A stretch of DNA of 64,000 bases from Moduliflexus sp964602655 (GTDB lineage Bacteria; Moduliflexota; Moduliflexia; Moduliflexales; Moduliflexaceae), in contig CAZRSF010000022.1 in the NCBI GenBank assembly GCA_964602655.1, positions 1 through 64,000 on the forward strand, written 5' to 3'. Below the pieces are notes generated by a model, which was given only the letters and a program-made list of their open reading frames with translations, made no database searches and was not told where the DNA came from. Of this stretch, positions 7,673 to 16,836 are shown in pieces. Both the position numbers and the translations under genes were made by a program. Numbering within the stretch: position 1 is the stretch's first letter; each line of letters opens with the position of its first letter.

Positions 7673-8932
7673 GTGAATCTATTGAAAAAATTGTTTTCTT
7701 CCGCCTCCAGCTACGAGGCGTTTATTAGCTGGCGCTATTTGCGTTCCAAGCGCAAAGGGGTCTTTGTCTCGCTCATTACGCTGATTTCCATCAGCGGCAT
7801 TACGTTAGGCGTGATGGCGTTGATTATCGTGCTGGCCGTGATGACCGGTTTGACCGGCGAACTCCGGGATAAAATCCTGGGGACGCATTCGCATATCATG
7901 ATTTTCGAACGCGGCGGATGGATTCGGGAATATGCGGAACTGATGCCCAAAATTGCCAGGGCGGAGCATGTCGTCGGCGTCGCTCCGTTTATTTTCAGAC
8001 AGGTGATGATTCAATCCGACCAAACCTCGGCCAAAGCGATGGTCAAAGGCGTTGACGCGCAAGCGGAGCAAACCACCTCCGAATTAGGCGGGCATATCAC
8101 CGGTACCTTAGATTTTCTTGAGCCCAGTCCGTCGTCTCCGGGACGAGGCATTTTGCTCGGCACAGAGCTTGCGAAAACGCTTGGCGTCGCTGTCGGCAGC
8201 ACAGTGATGCTGATTGCGCCGATGCAGGATGCGTCGTCTCGTTGGCCGGTTCCCAAACAGCAAACGTTTCAGGTGAGCGGCATTTTCGATTACGGCATGT
8301 ATGAATATGATTCCGGCCTGGCGTATATTTCGCTGACGGCGGCGCAGGCGTATTTCCAGACGAATCAGCAGGTCACCGGCATCGAGGTCAAAGTTGATAA
8401 CATCTTTACCGCCCGGCGCGTGGCGGAAGAATTGCAAAAAATGTTAGGGCCGGTGTATAGCGCCAGAGATTGGTCGGAATTGAACAAAAACCTGTTTGCC
8501 GTGTTCGGGTTGTATAAAAAAGCGATGTTTCTGATGCTGACGTTGATGGTCGTCGTCGCGTGTTTGAACATCGCCAGTTCATTGATTCTGATGGTGATGG
8601 AAAAAAATCGCGACATTGCGATTTTAAAAACGATGGGTTCCAGCGCGGCCAGCATTATGAAACTGTTCGTCATGCAAGGGCTGTTTATCGGTTTGACCGG
8701 CACCGGCGCAGGCTGCCTGCTGGGATTTATCGTCTGTCGCGTGGCCGATACGTATCGCTTGATTCATTTGGAAGGCGGCGTGTATTATCTGAATTACCTG
8801 CCATTTCGGATGATGCCGCTGGATATGACCCTTGTTGCCGTGTCGTCGCTTGTGATTTGTTTTCTGGCCACGCTGTATCCAGCGCGACAGGCCGCCAAAT
8901 TAGACCCGGCAGTAGCGTTGCGCTGCGAATAG
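7673..8932 (+). CDS. LolC/E-type lipoprotein-releasing ABC permease
   Basis: 419 residues from a GTG start 12 bp after the lipoprotein gene. N-terminal FISWRYLRSKRKGVFVSLIT and the first membrane helix match the LolC/LolE start. A periplasmic MacB-like domain spans about 60-275 and three helices lie at about 285-310, 335-360 and 385-408, ending near LYPARQAAKLDPAVALR, the FtsX/MacB signature. In LolCDE the permease extracts lipoproteins from the inner membrane. No LolD ATPase follows, so the partner must be encoded elsewhere. Confidence 0.85.
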   Translation: MNLLKKLFSSASSYEAFISWRYLRSKRKGVFVSLITLISISGITLGVMALIIVLAVMTGLTGELRDKILGTHSHIMIFERGGWIREYAELMPKIARAEHVVGVAPFIFRQVMIQSDQTSAKAMVKGVDAQAEQTTSELGGHITGTLDFLEPSPSSPGRGILLGTELAKTLGVAVGSTVMLIAPMQDASSRWPVPKQQTFQVSGIFDYGMYEYDSGLAYISLTAAQAYFQTNQQVTGIEVKVDNIFTARRVAEELQKMLGPVYSARDWSELNKNLFAVFGLYKKAMFLMLTLMVVVACLNIASSLILMVMEKNRDIAILKTMGSSAASIMKLFVMQGLFIGLTGTGAGCLLGFIVCRVADTYRLIHLEGGVYYLNYLPFRMMPLDMTLVAVSSLVICFLATLYPARQAAKLDPAVALRCE

Positions 8933-8937
8933 ATCGT

Positions 8938-8970
8938 CACCCTGCCAGAGTTCGAAACCCTGGCAGGGTG
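8938..8970. terminator. hairpin after the Lol permease gene
   Basis: Perfect 11-bp arms CACCCTGCCAG / CTGGCAGGGTG start 5 bp after the stop codon. No U tract follows; it belongs to the CCCTG(T/C)CAGGG repeat family also seen at 16735, 18258, 33058 and 51521. Confidence 0.55.
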
Positions 8971-8984
8971 AAATACAAAGAAAC

Positions 8985-9188
8985 ATGATTACGTATAAAG
9001 TTGTCGAATTAAGCATTGTGACCGATGAAACCATTGAAGAGGCTATGAATGTCTGGACAAAGGACGGGTGGACGTTCGAAAGTCTGCATTTTGCGATGGC
9101 GAGCGGATCAAAGCGCCCGGCGATGGCGTTTCTTTTTTTTGATCGCGCTTTAGAAACTAACGAGACCGGGAATAAAGGAGGGGGCTGA
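8985..9188 (+). CDS. DUF4177-like small protein
   Basis: 67 residues. The pattern YKVVELSIVTDETIEE, then GWTFESLHFAM and PAMAFLFF, resembles short DUF4177 proteins, whose function is unknown. No signal peptide or membrane helix. The ATG has a weak upstream ribosome site. It ends 8 bp before the DUF89 gene and may be co-transcribed with it. Confidence 0.65.
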   Translation: MITYKVVELSIVTDETIEEAMNVWTKDGWTFESLHFAMASGSKRPAMAFLFFDRALETNETGNKGGG

Positions 9189-9196
9189 GAGGCGTT

Positions 9197-10045
9197 ATGA
9201 AAACCACCTATTTATGTGCAGAGTGTCTGTTGCGCCAGGCGTGCGAGGCATGTGACAAGGCGTTCGAAAGCTGGGAAGAACGGTATGAAACGGTTGATTG
9301 GGTGATTAATAAACTGCAAAATTCATTTTCTGACGCCGTCCCGGAGATGCTGGCAACGGAAATTCACCAAATGGTGAAAAGCGCGTCAAGCATGGATCCC
9401 TATCGCGCCTTAAAAGAAGAAACGAACTCGATTTTCCGCGCCTTAGCCGATGAAGTACGGCCGGAACTCACCACGTTGAAACAGAAAGTCCTGGCCTGCG
9501 TGTTAGCCAATGCCGTTGACGCCGCCGTCCCCATCACCGTTGACGCCGAATCGATCGGATATTTCAATGAACCGCTGTCGGAAGGATTGAAACAAGGCTT
9601 TGCGATTGACGAATTCGACAAATTCGAGAGCACCTTGCGAGACGCCAAAACCATTTTGTATCTGACCGATAATTGCGGCGAAATCGCGCTGGACGCCATT
9701 GTGATCGAAGCTCTGGCCGAGATGGGCAAAACCATTGTCATTTCTCCGAAGGAAGAACCGATTTTAAATGACGCCACTGTAGATGATGTCGAAGAGTTAG
9801 GGTTAGGACAATATGGCGCGATCATTCCTCATGCCAAAGACACCATCGGCCTGACGATGGATGGCATGGCCGCCGGTTTCGTAGATGTCTGGGAGAATTC
9901 CGATCTGATTATCGCCAAAGGTATCGGGTATTATCAAACGTTATTCGGTATGCGCGAAAATATCGCGTTTCTCCTGAAAGCGGTGTGTCATCCGGTTGCC
10001 AGAAGCCTGAATGTAAAAAAGGGCGATAATATTATTCTGTTTTAA
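9197..10045 (+). CDS. DUF89/ARMT1-like metal-dependent phosphatase
   Basis: 282 residues, matching the archaeal/bacterial DUF89 branch (COG1578). The N-terminus carries CAECLLRQACEAC-type cysteines; the active-site block YLTDNCGEIALDA (residues about 152-164) supplies metal-binding D and N. IIAKGIGYYQT is the usual later motif. Family members are damage-control phosphatases acting on harmful phosphometabolites, so a cytosolic metabolite-repair role is likely. Substrate cannot be told from sequence. ATG 9197 follows GAGAGGCGTT. Confidence 0.8.
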   Translation: MKTTYLCAECLLRQACEACDKAFESWEERYETVDWVINKLQNSFSDAVPEMLATEIHQMVKSASSMDPYRALKEETNSIFRALADEVRPELTTLKQKVLACVLANAVDAAVPITVDAESIGYFNEPLSEGLKQGFAIDEFDKFESTLRDAKTILYLTDNCGEIALDAIVIEALAEMGKTIVISPKEEPILNDATVDDVEELGLGQYGAIIPHAKDTIGLTMDGMAAGFVDVWENSDLIIAKGIGYYQTLFGMRENIAFLLKAVCHPVARSLNVKKGDNIILF

Positions 10046-10083
10046 GCGGTGATACAGACCATTCTTTTTAGAAAGCATTGTGC

Positions 10084-10142
10084 CCGTTCGCGGTGAGCGT
10101 GTCGAACCGTGAACAGCCCTTCGACACGCTCAGGTCGAACGG
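10084..10142. repeat. TTCGACACGCTCA-type inverted repeat
   Basis: About 22-bp arms containing GAGCGTGTCGAA and its complement around a 14-nt loop. It separates the DUF89 gene from the FHA regulator gene. Family relatives lie at 4665-4707 and 39233-39279. Confidence 0.7.
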
Positions 10143-10247
10143 AAACGGTCGAGACATTTATTCACCCGTTTTTAATGTATCTCAATAGCGTGATTCAATT
10201 GCACAACGTCAGATGCAGACCACCTTCGCGGCGGCCTACATTTTTTG

Positions 10248-11588
10248 ATGCAATCGCGAATGCGCTCGCAAGGTTCTGTGCCCAAACTCATTGTCTTTCT
10301 CGGTAAAAATATTGTCTGGGACGCCTCCCGTGAAAAACGCGCCATTAAAATCGGAAAACTGGAGGATAACGATATTATTCTGCGGGATTCCAGGGTGTCG
10401 CGCTATCATGCTGTCATCGTCAAAGAAGGGGGAACGTACTATGTGTACGATAACGGCAGCACCAACGGAACGTATTTGAATAATAAGCGGCTTCCCAAAA
10501 AAATCCGCCGCGAATTAGAGGACGAAAGCAAGATTTTTATTTCGCCATATACGCTGCATTGTAAGATTCTTCAGGAGATGACGCATCAGCAAGGCACGCG
10601 CGTCGAACCCCTTGACGACGTGGTGGAAGATACGTTTCACTACGGCTCGATGCTGGGCAAAAGCGACGCTATGCTGCGCGTGTACGATCAGATTCAAAAA
10701 ATCGCCAAAGCGCATGATCCTGTCCTGATTCGCGGAGAATCCGGCACCGGTAAAGAATTGGTCGCCTGGGAAATTTTTACCTCTGGAAATCGCGTGGATA
10801 AACCGTATGTCGCGATTAACAGCGGCGCGATTCCGAAGACATTGTTAGTGACCGAATTGTTCGGGCATGAAAAAGGCGCATTTTCCGGCGCGGATGCCCG
10901 CAAAGTCGGTAAATTCGAAGAAGCCCATACCGGCACGCTTTTTTTGGATGAAATCGGCGACACGCTGCCAGAGACGCAGGTGGCGCTTCTGCGTGTGCTT
11001 CAAGATGGCGCATTCTATCGCATCGGCGGACGGGAAGAGATTCATGTGGACGTGCGCGTGATCAGCGCCACCAACCAGCAGCTTGAACAATTGATCGCTG
11101 CCGGACGATTTCGCGAAGACCTCTACCAGCGGTTAAGCGTCTATACGATTTTTCTGCCGCCTTTACGCGAACGCGGCGACGATATTATTTTGTTAACGCA
11201 CCATTTTCTCAAACAATACGGTCTCGAAAAGTTAGGCCATGTCCCCGGAATCACGATGGAAGCGATAGAACGCCTGCGGAATTTTCCCTGGCCCGGCAAC
11301 GTCCGCCAATTAGAAAGCGTGATTAAGCGTTCCCTGTTGTATAAAGAGCATGATACGCCGATGACGGTTGATGATTTGGTGATGGACGATGTGCGCCAGC
11401 CGTTCAATGAATCGGTGTTGAAGAATCCGACGCGCCCGCAATTCGTGAAAATTCTCGAAGAAGTGAACTGGAATACCCGTAAAGCCGCCGAACTGCTGGG
11501 CGTGACCCCGAAAGCCATTCAAAATAAAGCCAATCGGTATGGTATTAAGCTGCGGGAAATCAAAAAGCACGGTTATGATTCGGAGTAA
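10248..11588 (+). CDS. FHA-domain sigma-54-dependent transcriptional activator
   Basis: About 446 residues. An N-terminal FHA domain (residues about 12-105; KIGKLEDND, SRVSRYHAVI, NGSTNGTYLN) should bind phosphothreonine. The AAA+ domain (about 130-370) has Walker A GESGTGKELVA, a GAFSGA loop (variant of GAFTGA) that contacts sigma-54, and Walker B GTLFLDEIG. A Fis-type helix-turn-helix (about 400-440, RKAAELLGVTPKAIQNKANR) binds DNA. There is no receiver domain, so Ser/Thr phosphorylation probably supplies the signal. Start is uncertain (10248, 10260 or GTG 10278). The chemoreceptor-like gene follows 16 bp later. Confidence 0.88.
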   Translation: MQSRMRSQGSVPKLIVFLGKNIVWDASREKRAIKIGKLEDNDIILRDSRVSRYHAVIVKEGGTYYVYDNGSTNGTYLNNKRLPKKIRRELEDESKIFISPYTLHCKILQEMTHQQGTRVEPLDDVVEDTFHYGSMLGKSDAMLRVYDQIQKIAKAHDPVLIRGESGTGKELVAWEIFTSGNRVDKPYVAINSGAIPKTLLVTELFGHEKGAFSGADARKVGKFEEAHTGTLFLDEIGDTLPETQVALLRVLQDGAFYRIGGREEIHVDVRVISATNQQLEQLIAAGRFREDLYQRLSVYTIFLPPLRERGDDIILLTHHFLKQYGLEKLGHVPGITMEAIERLRNFPWPGNVRQLESVIKRSLLYKEHDTPMTVDDLVMDDVRQPFNESVLKNPTRPQFVKILEEVNWNTRKAAELLGVTPKAIQNKANRYGIKLREIKKHGYDSE

Positions 11589-11604
11589 ATGATGGAGTCG
11601 CCCT

Positions 11605-14358
11605 ATGAATACCTCTCGCCGCCTGATGATTATCCTGCTGATCCTGATGCTTGCTCCCATGCTGGTCGTCAGCGTTATGCTTGCGGGGAGCGTCTGGGAA
11701 CTGGAGTCGGCAGAGGTTGCGATCAAGGTGTTGACGAACGGGTTCGTCGTCTTATTTCTGGCATTTACCGTTTTAGCGTGTGTGGCTGCGGCCTCTTTTC
11801 TCTCGTTTCATCTCAGCGATCAATTGACGTTTTTATCGAATATCGCGGACGCGGTCGCGCATGGCAAAAGTGCGCAGCATGTTCATGAACGCGAGCTCTC
11901 ACACGAATTTCGCCCCTTATACGCCGCGTTACAAGCCCACTCGCATTTTCACGACGACATCACCGCTCGCATGAAAGAGATGCTGAAAAACTTTTCAGGT
12001 CAGCCGCTCCCTCTTCGTTCCAATGATGATGAGCTTCTCAAAACGTTCAACACACTGATTCGTTATTCGAACAACATACAGGACGTCATGACAGCGGTCA
12101 GCGAGCACAATTTTACAACAATCGCCGCCTTCGATGATTTCCGCTCGAATCCGACCTCTCCGCTCTATTCGATGATCTATGAATTAACGGATTTGACCGC
12201 CAGAGCCAGAGGTTATGCCGATCAGATTGTCAAGGCTGGCGCGCAAGCGACCTCTATTACGAGCCAGGGCAGCCAGGATACGAAACTGATGACGAAGCAT
12301 ATTCAGGAGATCGCGCAAACAATTTCCCGGATAGGCGCGACCTTTCGCAATACTGCCGACCGTATGCGCACGCATGCGCTTCAGGTGGATGATGCTTCTA
12401 CGGCAACCGTCTCAACGTCGCGCGCGGTAGAGCAGCTTGCTCAAGCCATCGAAGAAGTGAAGTCCATGTTCGACGAGCATCCGTTCGGGCTGCTTGACTC
12501 CGAGAAAACGATTCAATCGCTTGATCGCCTCGATGAGGTCGTGCGGCTCTTCGGAAACGATTCGACAACCTGCATGAATCAGTTGCAGGACACATTGCAG
12601 GATACAGTGCAAGGAAAATTGACGACACAAGAGGCGATGGGCGGAATGAACGCGATCCAAAAAGCCGTTCAGGAGTTTTTCGCCATTGTCAAACGGTTAG
12701 GCGAACGTTCCGAAGAAGTGGGCGAAACCCTGGAAGTCATTCGCGACATTGCCGATCATACCACGCTGCTCTCGATTAACGCCGCGATTATTTCCGCTCA
12801 TGCCGGCGAACATGGGCGCGATTTTGCCGTCATCGCCAATGAGATCGGAAAATTTGCCGAGCGCACACAGGATTCTGCCTCAGAGATCGAAGAGTTACTG
12901 CACACGATTTCTCATGAATTCGAGGATGCGATGTCTGCGATGAGCCGCTTATCCAAGTCAATAGACGAAGGCACAACGCGAACGCAGAAGGCGGGACAGG
13001 CGTTCGATGGCCTTCAAATCAGACTCTCGGCCATGAATGACGTGGTTAGCAGGATCACGAAGACCGCGCAGACGCATGAACAGGAAAACCTTCGAATTCG
13101 CGAGACGTTGGGCGAATTCGAATTTGTGCTGCATGACAGGCAAGATCGGGTTGCCAGCATGTTATGGCAACTGATGCAAACGGTTGTGCAGATGCGAACG
13201 ATCAACGCAACGCACACGGAAAGCAGCCGCCATATCACTGACACGGCGCAGTATCTTTGCCGGGTGTCGCAAGACATCGAACAGGCGTCGTATCAACATG
13301 CAGAGGCCGCAGAGCAGCTTGTCGAATCAATCGGATATGTCAAAAAATTAGCGCGCCGCACGAATATCGGAGCCGAAAAAGCCGCGCAGTTGTCGCAAGA
13401 ATTATTCACCGTCGGCGAAAACTTAGTGTTTGCGATGGGAGAATTTACGGCGTCTTCCGTGACATCGGAACTTCGCGCGCCGTCGGAGGGACGCCCGGTC
13501 ATCGGATTTGTCAAACGAGGGGCTGACCAGTTCTTCCTCAGTATCGGAGATGGTATTCGTCAGGAAGCCGGACAGCAAGGGTTCGACATTTTGGAAATAG
13601 ATTCTCAGTATGAAACGACAACACAGGTAGAGCAAGTCAATTGGCTGCTGAAACTCCCCATGCTGCGCGGCGTGATTCTGTGTCCCACGGATCCGCATAT
13701 CGGTCAGAAGCTTGTCCAGAAGGGCTTCTCGGCGGGCATTCCCTTTATCGCGGCAGACGAGACGATTGCGACCACGTTTTCCGTACGCTCCGGCAACCGC
13801 GAAGGAGGACGGCAGGCGGCGGAACTCCTGATGGCGCATCTGCCGCCGAACTCGACGGTTGGGGTGCTCGTAGATCGCGCAGTCGAGTCAATGGTGCGGC
13901 GCACGTTGGGATTTCGGCAAAAAGCGGAACAATACCCTTTTGACGTCGTCGAGATATTCTGCGATCTCATTCAACTCGATAAACTCAAACAGGCGATTGT
14001 TTCAGGCATTCAGCAGAATCCTGAAATTCGAGGGATTTTTCTTTCGAGCGAACGCGTGACAACGGCCTATCTGAATGCGCTGCATGAAAACTTGCTGCCT
14101 TCGCAAACGCTGCTTGCGGTAGGATACGACCACACGCCGCTGAGTGAGCAAGCTCTCCGAAATAACGAATTATTAGGCGCGATTTTTCAGCATCCGACAG
14201 AAATCGGGCGACAGGCATTCCGGCAATTGTACAAATTGATTGCGCAACACATTCGAATTGACGAACAAGAAGACCGTTCGATCTATATTCCCACGCGCCA
14301 GGTCACGCGAGAAAACCTCGACACAGCGTTGTTGCCGCAAGAATCACCCGTTTCGTAG
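11605..14358 (+). CDS. chemoreceptor-like protein fused to a C-terminal periplasmic-binding-protein domain
   Basis: 917 residues. Two N-terminal membrane helices (about 8-28 and 46-69) have only a ~17-residue loop between them, so there is no periplasmic sensor. A long coiled coil follows, with a diverged methyl-accepting signalling tip near 380-425 (DHTTLLSINAAIISAHAGEH, then FAVIANEI). Residues about 627-885 resemble a type 1 periplasmic-binding/LacI-like sugar-binding fold: GFVKRGADQFF, GIRQEAGQQGFDI, GVILCPTD, PFIAADE, NREGGRQAAELL. With this topology the binding domain would be cytoplasmic, sensing an internal ligand. ATG 11605 follows GGAG. It probably shares a transcript with the FHA regulator. 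Confidence 0.8.
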   Translation: MNTSRRLMIILLILMLAPMLVVSVMLAGSVWELESAEVAIKVLTNGFVVLFLAFTVLACVAAASFLSFHLSDQLTFLSNIADAVAHGKSAQHVHERELSHEFRPLYAALQAHSHFHDDITARMKEMLKNFSGQPLPLRSNDDELLKTFNTLIRYSNNIQDVMTAVSEHNFTTIAAFDDFRSNPTSPLYSMIYELTDLTARARGYADQIVKAGAQATSITSQGSQDTKLMTKHIQEIAQTISRIGATFRNTADRMRTHALQVDDASTATVSTSRAVEQLAQAIEEVKSMFDEHPFGLLDSEKTIQSLDRLDEVVRLFGNDSTTCMNQLQDTLQDTVQGKLTTQEAMGGMNAIQKAVQEFFAIVKRLGERSEEVGETLEVIRDIADHTTLLSINAAIISAHAGEHGRDFAVIANEIGKFAERTQDSASEIEELLHTISHEFEDAMSAMSRLSKSIDEGTTRTQKAGQAFDGLQIRLSAMNDVVSRITKTAQTHEQENLRIRETLGEFEFVLHDRQDRVASMLWQLMQTVVQMRTINATHTESSRHITDTAQYLCRVSQDIEQASYQHAEAAEQLVESIGYVKKLARRTNIGAEKAAQLSQELFTVGENLVFAMGEFTASSVTSELRAPSEGRPVIGFVKRGADQFFLSIGDGIRQEAGQQGFDILEIDSQYETTTQVEQVNWLLKLPMLRGVILCPTDPHIGQKLVQKGFSAGIPFIAADETIATTFSVRSGNREGGRQAAELLMAHLPPNSTVGVLVDRAVESMVRRTLGFRQKAEQYPFDVVEIFCDLIQLDKLKQAIVSGIQQNPEIRGIFLSSERVTTAYLNALHENLLPSQTLLAVGYDHTPLSEQALRNNELLGAIFQHPTEIGRQAFRQLYKLIAQHIRIDEQEDRSIYIPTRQVTRENLDTALLPQESPVS

Positions 14359-14391
14359 CCACATCAGGCATATTTCAGTTGACGTATCAAG

Positions 14392-14442
14392 AGGAGTGTC
14401 AACGCCGAGCGTTAACGGCCAACGCTTCGCGTTGACACTCCT
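14392..14442. repeat. AGTGTCAACGC inverted repeat
   Basis: 22-bp arms (AGGAGTGTCAACGC at the outer ends) around a 7-nt loop, between the chemoreceptor-like and GH2 genes. A shorter relative is at 34838-34867. Confidence 0.75.
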
Positions 14443-14470
14443 GAAACGAAGATAAAAGGAAATGCACACT

Positions 14471-16723
14471 ATGCCCAGAAAATCTCTGCCCATGCTTCAC
14501 GATTGGAAATATGTGCCATCATTCGAGGAGGCGTATATTGCCGCGAACTACAACGATTCCGCCTGGAAAACCGTCACGATTCCTCACACGAATATCGAAA
14601 CGCCCTATAACTGTTTCGATGAAAAGATGTTTCAGTTCGTGTCATGCTATCGCGCGACGATTTCTCCAGACCCGCAGGATGCGAATAAACGAATTTTTCT
14701 CGATTTCGAAGGCATTATGACAGCGGCTGATGTCTATCTGAACGGCGAACTGGTCGGAAGCCATCAAGGCGGATATACGCCGTTTCGCGTCGAATTGACC
14801 CATCGCCTCACGTTCGGCCAGCCGAATGCCGTGGCGGTCAAAGTAGATTCCCGCGAACGTGCAGACATTCCGCCATTCGGCGACTCGATTGATTATCTCA
14901 CCTTCGGCGGCATCTATCGCGAAGTCGCCCTGACTATCGTTGATCCTGTCTATATTGAAAATGTGTTTGTTCGCCCCGCTGATATTTCGAACGAGGAAAA
15001 GCGAGTTGATTACTCACTCTTTGTCCGCAATACGACCGCCGCCGCGCAGAATCTCCGCGCCGTCGTCGCGCTTCGGCACGAAGGCCGGACGCTTGCGCAG
15101 GCGGAAGAACGTTTCGCCATCGAAGGCAGCGTAGCGCAGCGTGTTGACTTCAGCCTGTCCGAACTGCGAAACATAAAATTATGGGAGCTTGACGCTCCTG
15201 TGCTCTACACGTTCGACGTTACGCTTCTCAGCGAAGACGGCGCGTCGGAAGATTCATATTCCACGCGCTTCGGCTTCCGCGCCGCGACCTTCACGCCGCA
15301 AGGCTTCTTGTTGAACGGCAAACCGCTGAAACTGCGCGGATTGAACCGCCATCAAACGTTTCCGTATGTCGGCCAGGCCATGCCGGCTCGCGCTCAGCGC
15401 AAAGACGCGGACATTCTGAAAAACGAGCTTCATCTGAATTTGGTCCGCACGTCGCACTATCCGCAATCGCGCCATTTTCTGGATCGTTGCGACGAAATCG
15501 GTCTGCTGGTGTTGGAAGAAATTCCGGGCTGGCAGCATATAGGGGATCGCGCCTGGCAACAGGTGGCATGTGAAAATGTCCGCGAAATGATCGCGCGCGA
15601 CTGGAATCATCCGTCAATCGTCTTATGGGGCGTGCGCATCAACGAATCGCCGGACAACCATGATTTTTACGCAGAGACCAACCGCATCGCGCATGAACTC
15701 GACCCGACACGACAAACCGGCGGCATCCGCTGCATCCCGGACAGCGAACTGCTGGAAGATGTCTATACCATGAACGATTTCGCGCATAGCGGCGGCGACA
15801 TCGTCTTGCGTGACCAGCAGACCGTGACCGGGTTGAATCATCTTGTTCCATACATGGTCACCGAATTCAACGGGCACATGTACCCGACCAAACGTTTCGA
15901 CCAGGAAGAACGCTTAGTGGAGCACGCGCTGCGCCATGCCAGAGTGCAGAGCCGCGCCGGAGCAGACCCCGCGATTTGCGGAGGCGTCGGCTGGTGCGCG
16001 TTCGATTACAACACGCATTACAATTTCGGCTCAGGCGACCGGATTTGCTATCATGGCGTCATGGATATGTTCCGTTTGCCCAAAATGGCCGCGCATTTTT
16101 ATCGCAGCCAGGGCAACCCGGCGCAAGATGTCGTCTTAGAACCGGCCACGCTCTGGACACGCGGAGAGCGGAGCATCGGCGGCGTGATTCCGTTGGTCGT
16201 TTTTACGAATTGCGACATGATTGAGTTTTTCTACGGCGATAAACTCGTCGGAACGTATTTTCCGGCGAAAGACCGGTTTCCAGGGCTTGAACATCCGCCG
16301 ATTGCGATTGAGATTCCTCTCGATGAATTGGGCGTCTGGGGGCTGACTTGGGAACATGGCCGGTTCGTGGGACATCTGAACGGGAAGGCCGCGATTGAAC
16401 GCCTGTTCGCGAACGATCCCGTGCCGACGCGGATCGTCGCTGTCGCAGATGACGAGGCGCTGCAAGCCGATGGGATTGATGTCACCAGAGTCGTCTATAC
16501 CGCCGTTGATCAAGTCGGCAATCTCACGCCGTTTTTGCATGAGTTCCTCAAGTTGACGCTGACCGGGCCGGGCGAGATTATCGGGCCGCATGAGATTCCC
16601 GTCATCGGCGGCGCAGTCGCGGTCTGGGTCAAAGCCGGCACACAGGCCGGAACGATTACGCTATCTGCTGCCGGAACGCGGTTTACTGCCAATGACGTGC
16701 GGATTGAGGGAAGAAAATATTGA
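14471..16723 (+). CDS. glycoside hydrolase family 2 (beta-galactosidase/beta-glucuronidase-like)
   Basis: About 750 residues. ATG 14471 is chosen because AAAAGGA sits about 10 nt upstream; an ATG at 14462 is too close to it. A sugar-binding jelly-roll domain (1-150), Ig-like domain (150-270) and TIM barrel (270-560) are followed by a C-terminal beta domain. LRGLNRHQ opens the barrel; the acid/base is E in GVRINES (about 386) and the nucleophile E in VTEFNGH (about 463). No signal peptide, so it acts in the cytoplasm. Glucuronate isomerase lies next on the same strand, which makes a beta-glucuronidase role reasonable; beta-galactosidase is the alternative. Confidence 0.85.
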   Translation: MPRKSLPMLHDWKYVPSFEEAYIAANYNDSAWKTVTIPHTNIETPYNCFDEKMFQFVSCYRATISPDPQDANKRIFLDFEGIMTAADVYLNGELVGSHQGGYTPFRVELTHRLTFGQPNAVAVKVDSRERADIPPFGDSIDYLTFGGIYREVALTIVDPVYIENVFVRPADISNEEKRVDYSLFVRNTTAAAQNLRAVVALRHEGRTLAQAEERFAIEGSVAQRVDFSLSELRNIKLWELDAPVLYTFDVTLLSEDGASEDSYSTRFGFRAATFTPQGFLLNGKPLKLRGLNRHQTFPYVGQAMPARAQRKDADILKNELHLNLVRTSHYPQSRHFLDRCDEIGLLVLEEIPGWQHIGDRAWQQVACENVREMIARDWNHPSIVLWGVRINESPDNHDFYAETNRIAHELDPTRQTGGIRCIPDSELLEDVYTMNDFAHSGGDIVLRDQQTVTGLNHLVPYMVTEFNGHMYPTKRFDQEERLVEHALRHARVQSRAGADPAICGGVGWCAFDYNTHYNFGSGDRICYHGVMDMFRLPKMAAHFYRSQGNPAQDVVLEPATLWTRGERSIGGVIPLVVFTNCDMIEFFYGDKLVGTYFPAKDRFPGLEHPPIAIEIPLDELGVWGLTWEHGRFVGHLNGKAAIERLFANDPVPTRIVAVADDEALQADGIDVTRVVYTAVDQVGNLTPFLHEFLKLTLTGPGEIIGPHEIPVIGGAVAVWVKAGTQAGTITLSAAGTRFTANDVRIEGRKY

Positions 16724-16734
16724 TACAAAAGAAT

Positions 16735-16767
16735 AGCCCTGTCAGGGTTTAAAACCCTGGCAGGGCT
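16735..16767. terminator. hairpin after the GH2 gene
   Basis: Arms AGCCCTGTCAGGGTTT and near-complement with one mismatch, loop of one base, 11 bp after the stop. Member of the CCCTGTCAGGG repeat family; terminator activity is plausible but there is no clean U tract. Confidence 0.55.
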
Positions 16768-16836
16768 GAAACTGACCAATTATTCATTTTATGCTCGCAT
16801 CAATAATGTTGTCAGAATTCGAACAAGGAGGACACA

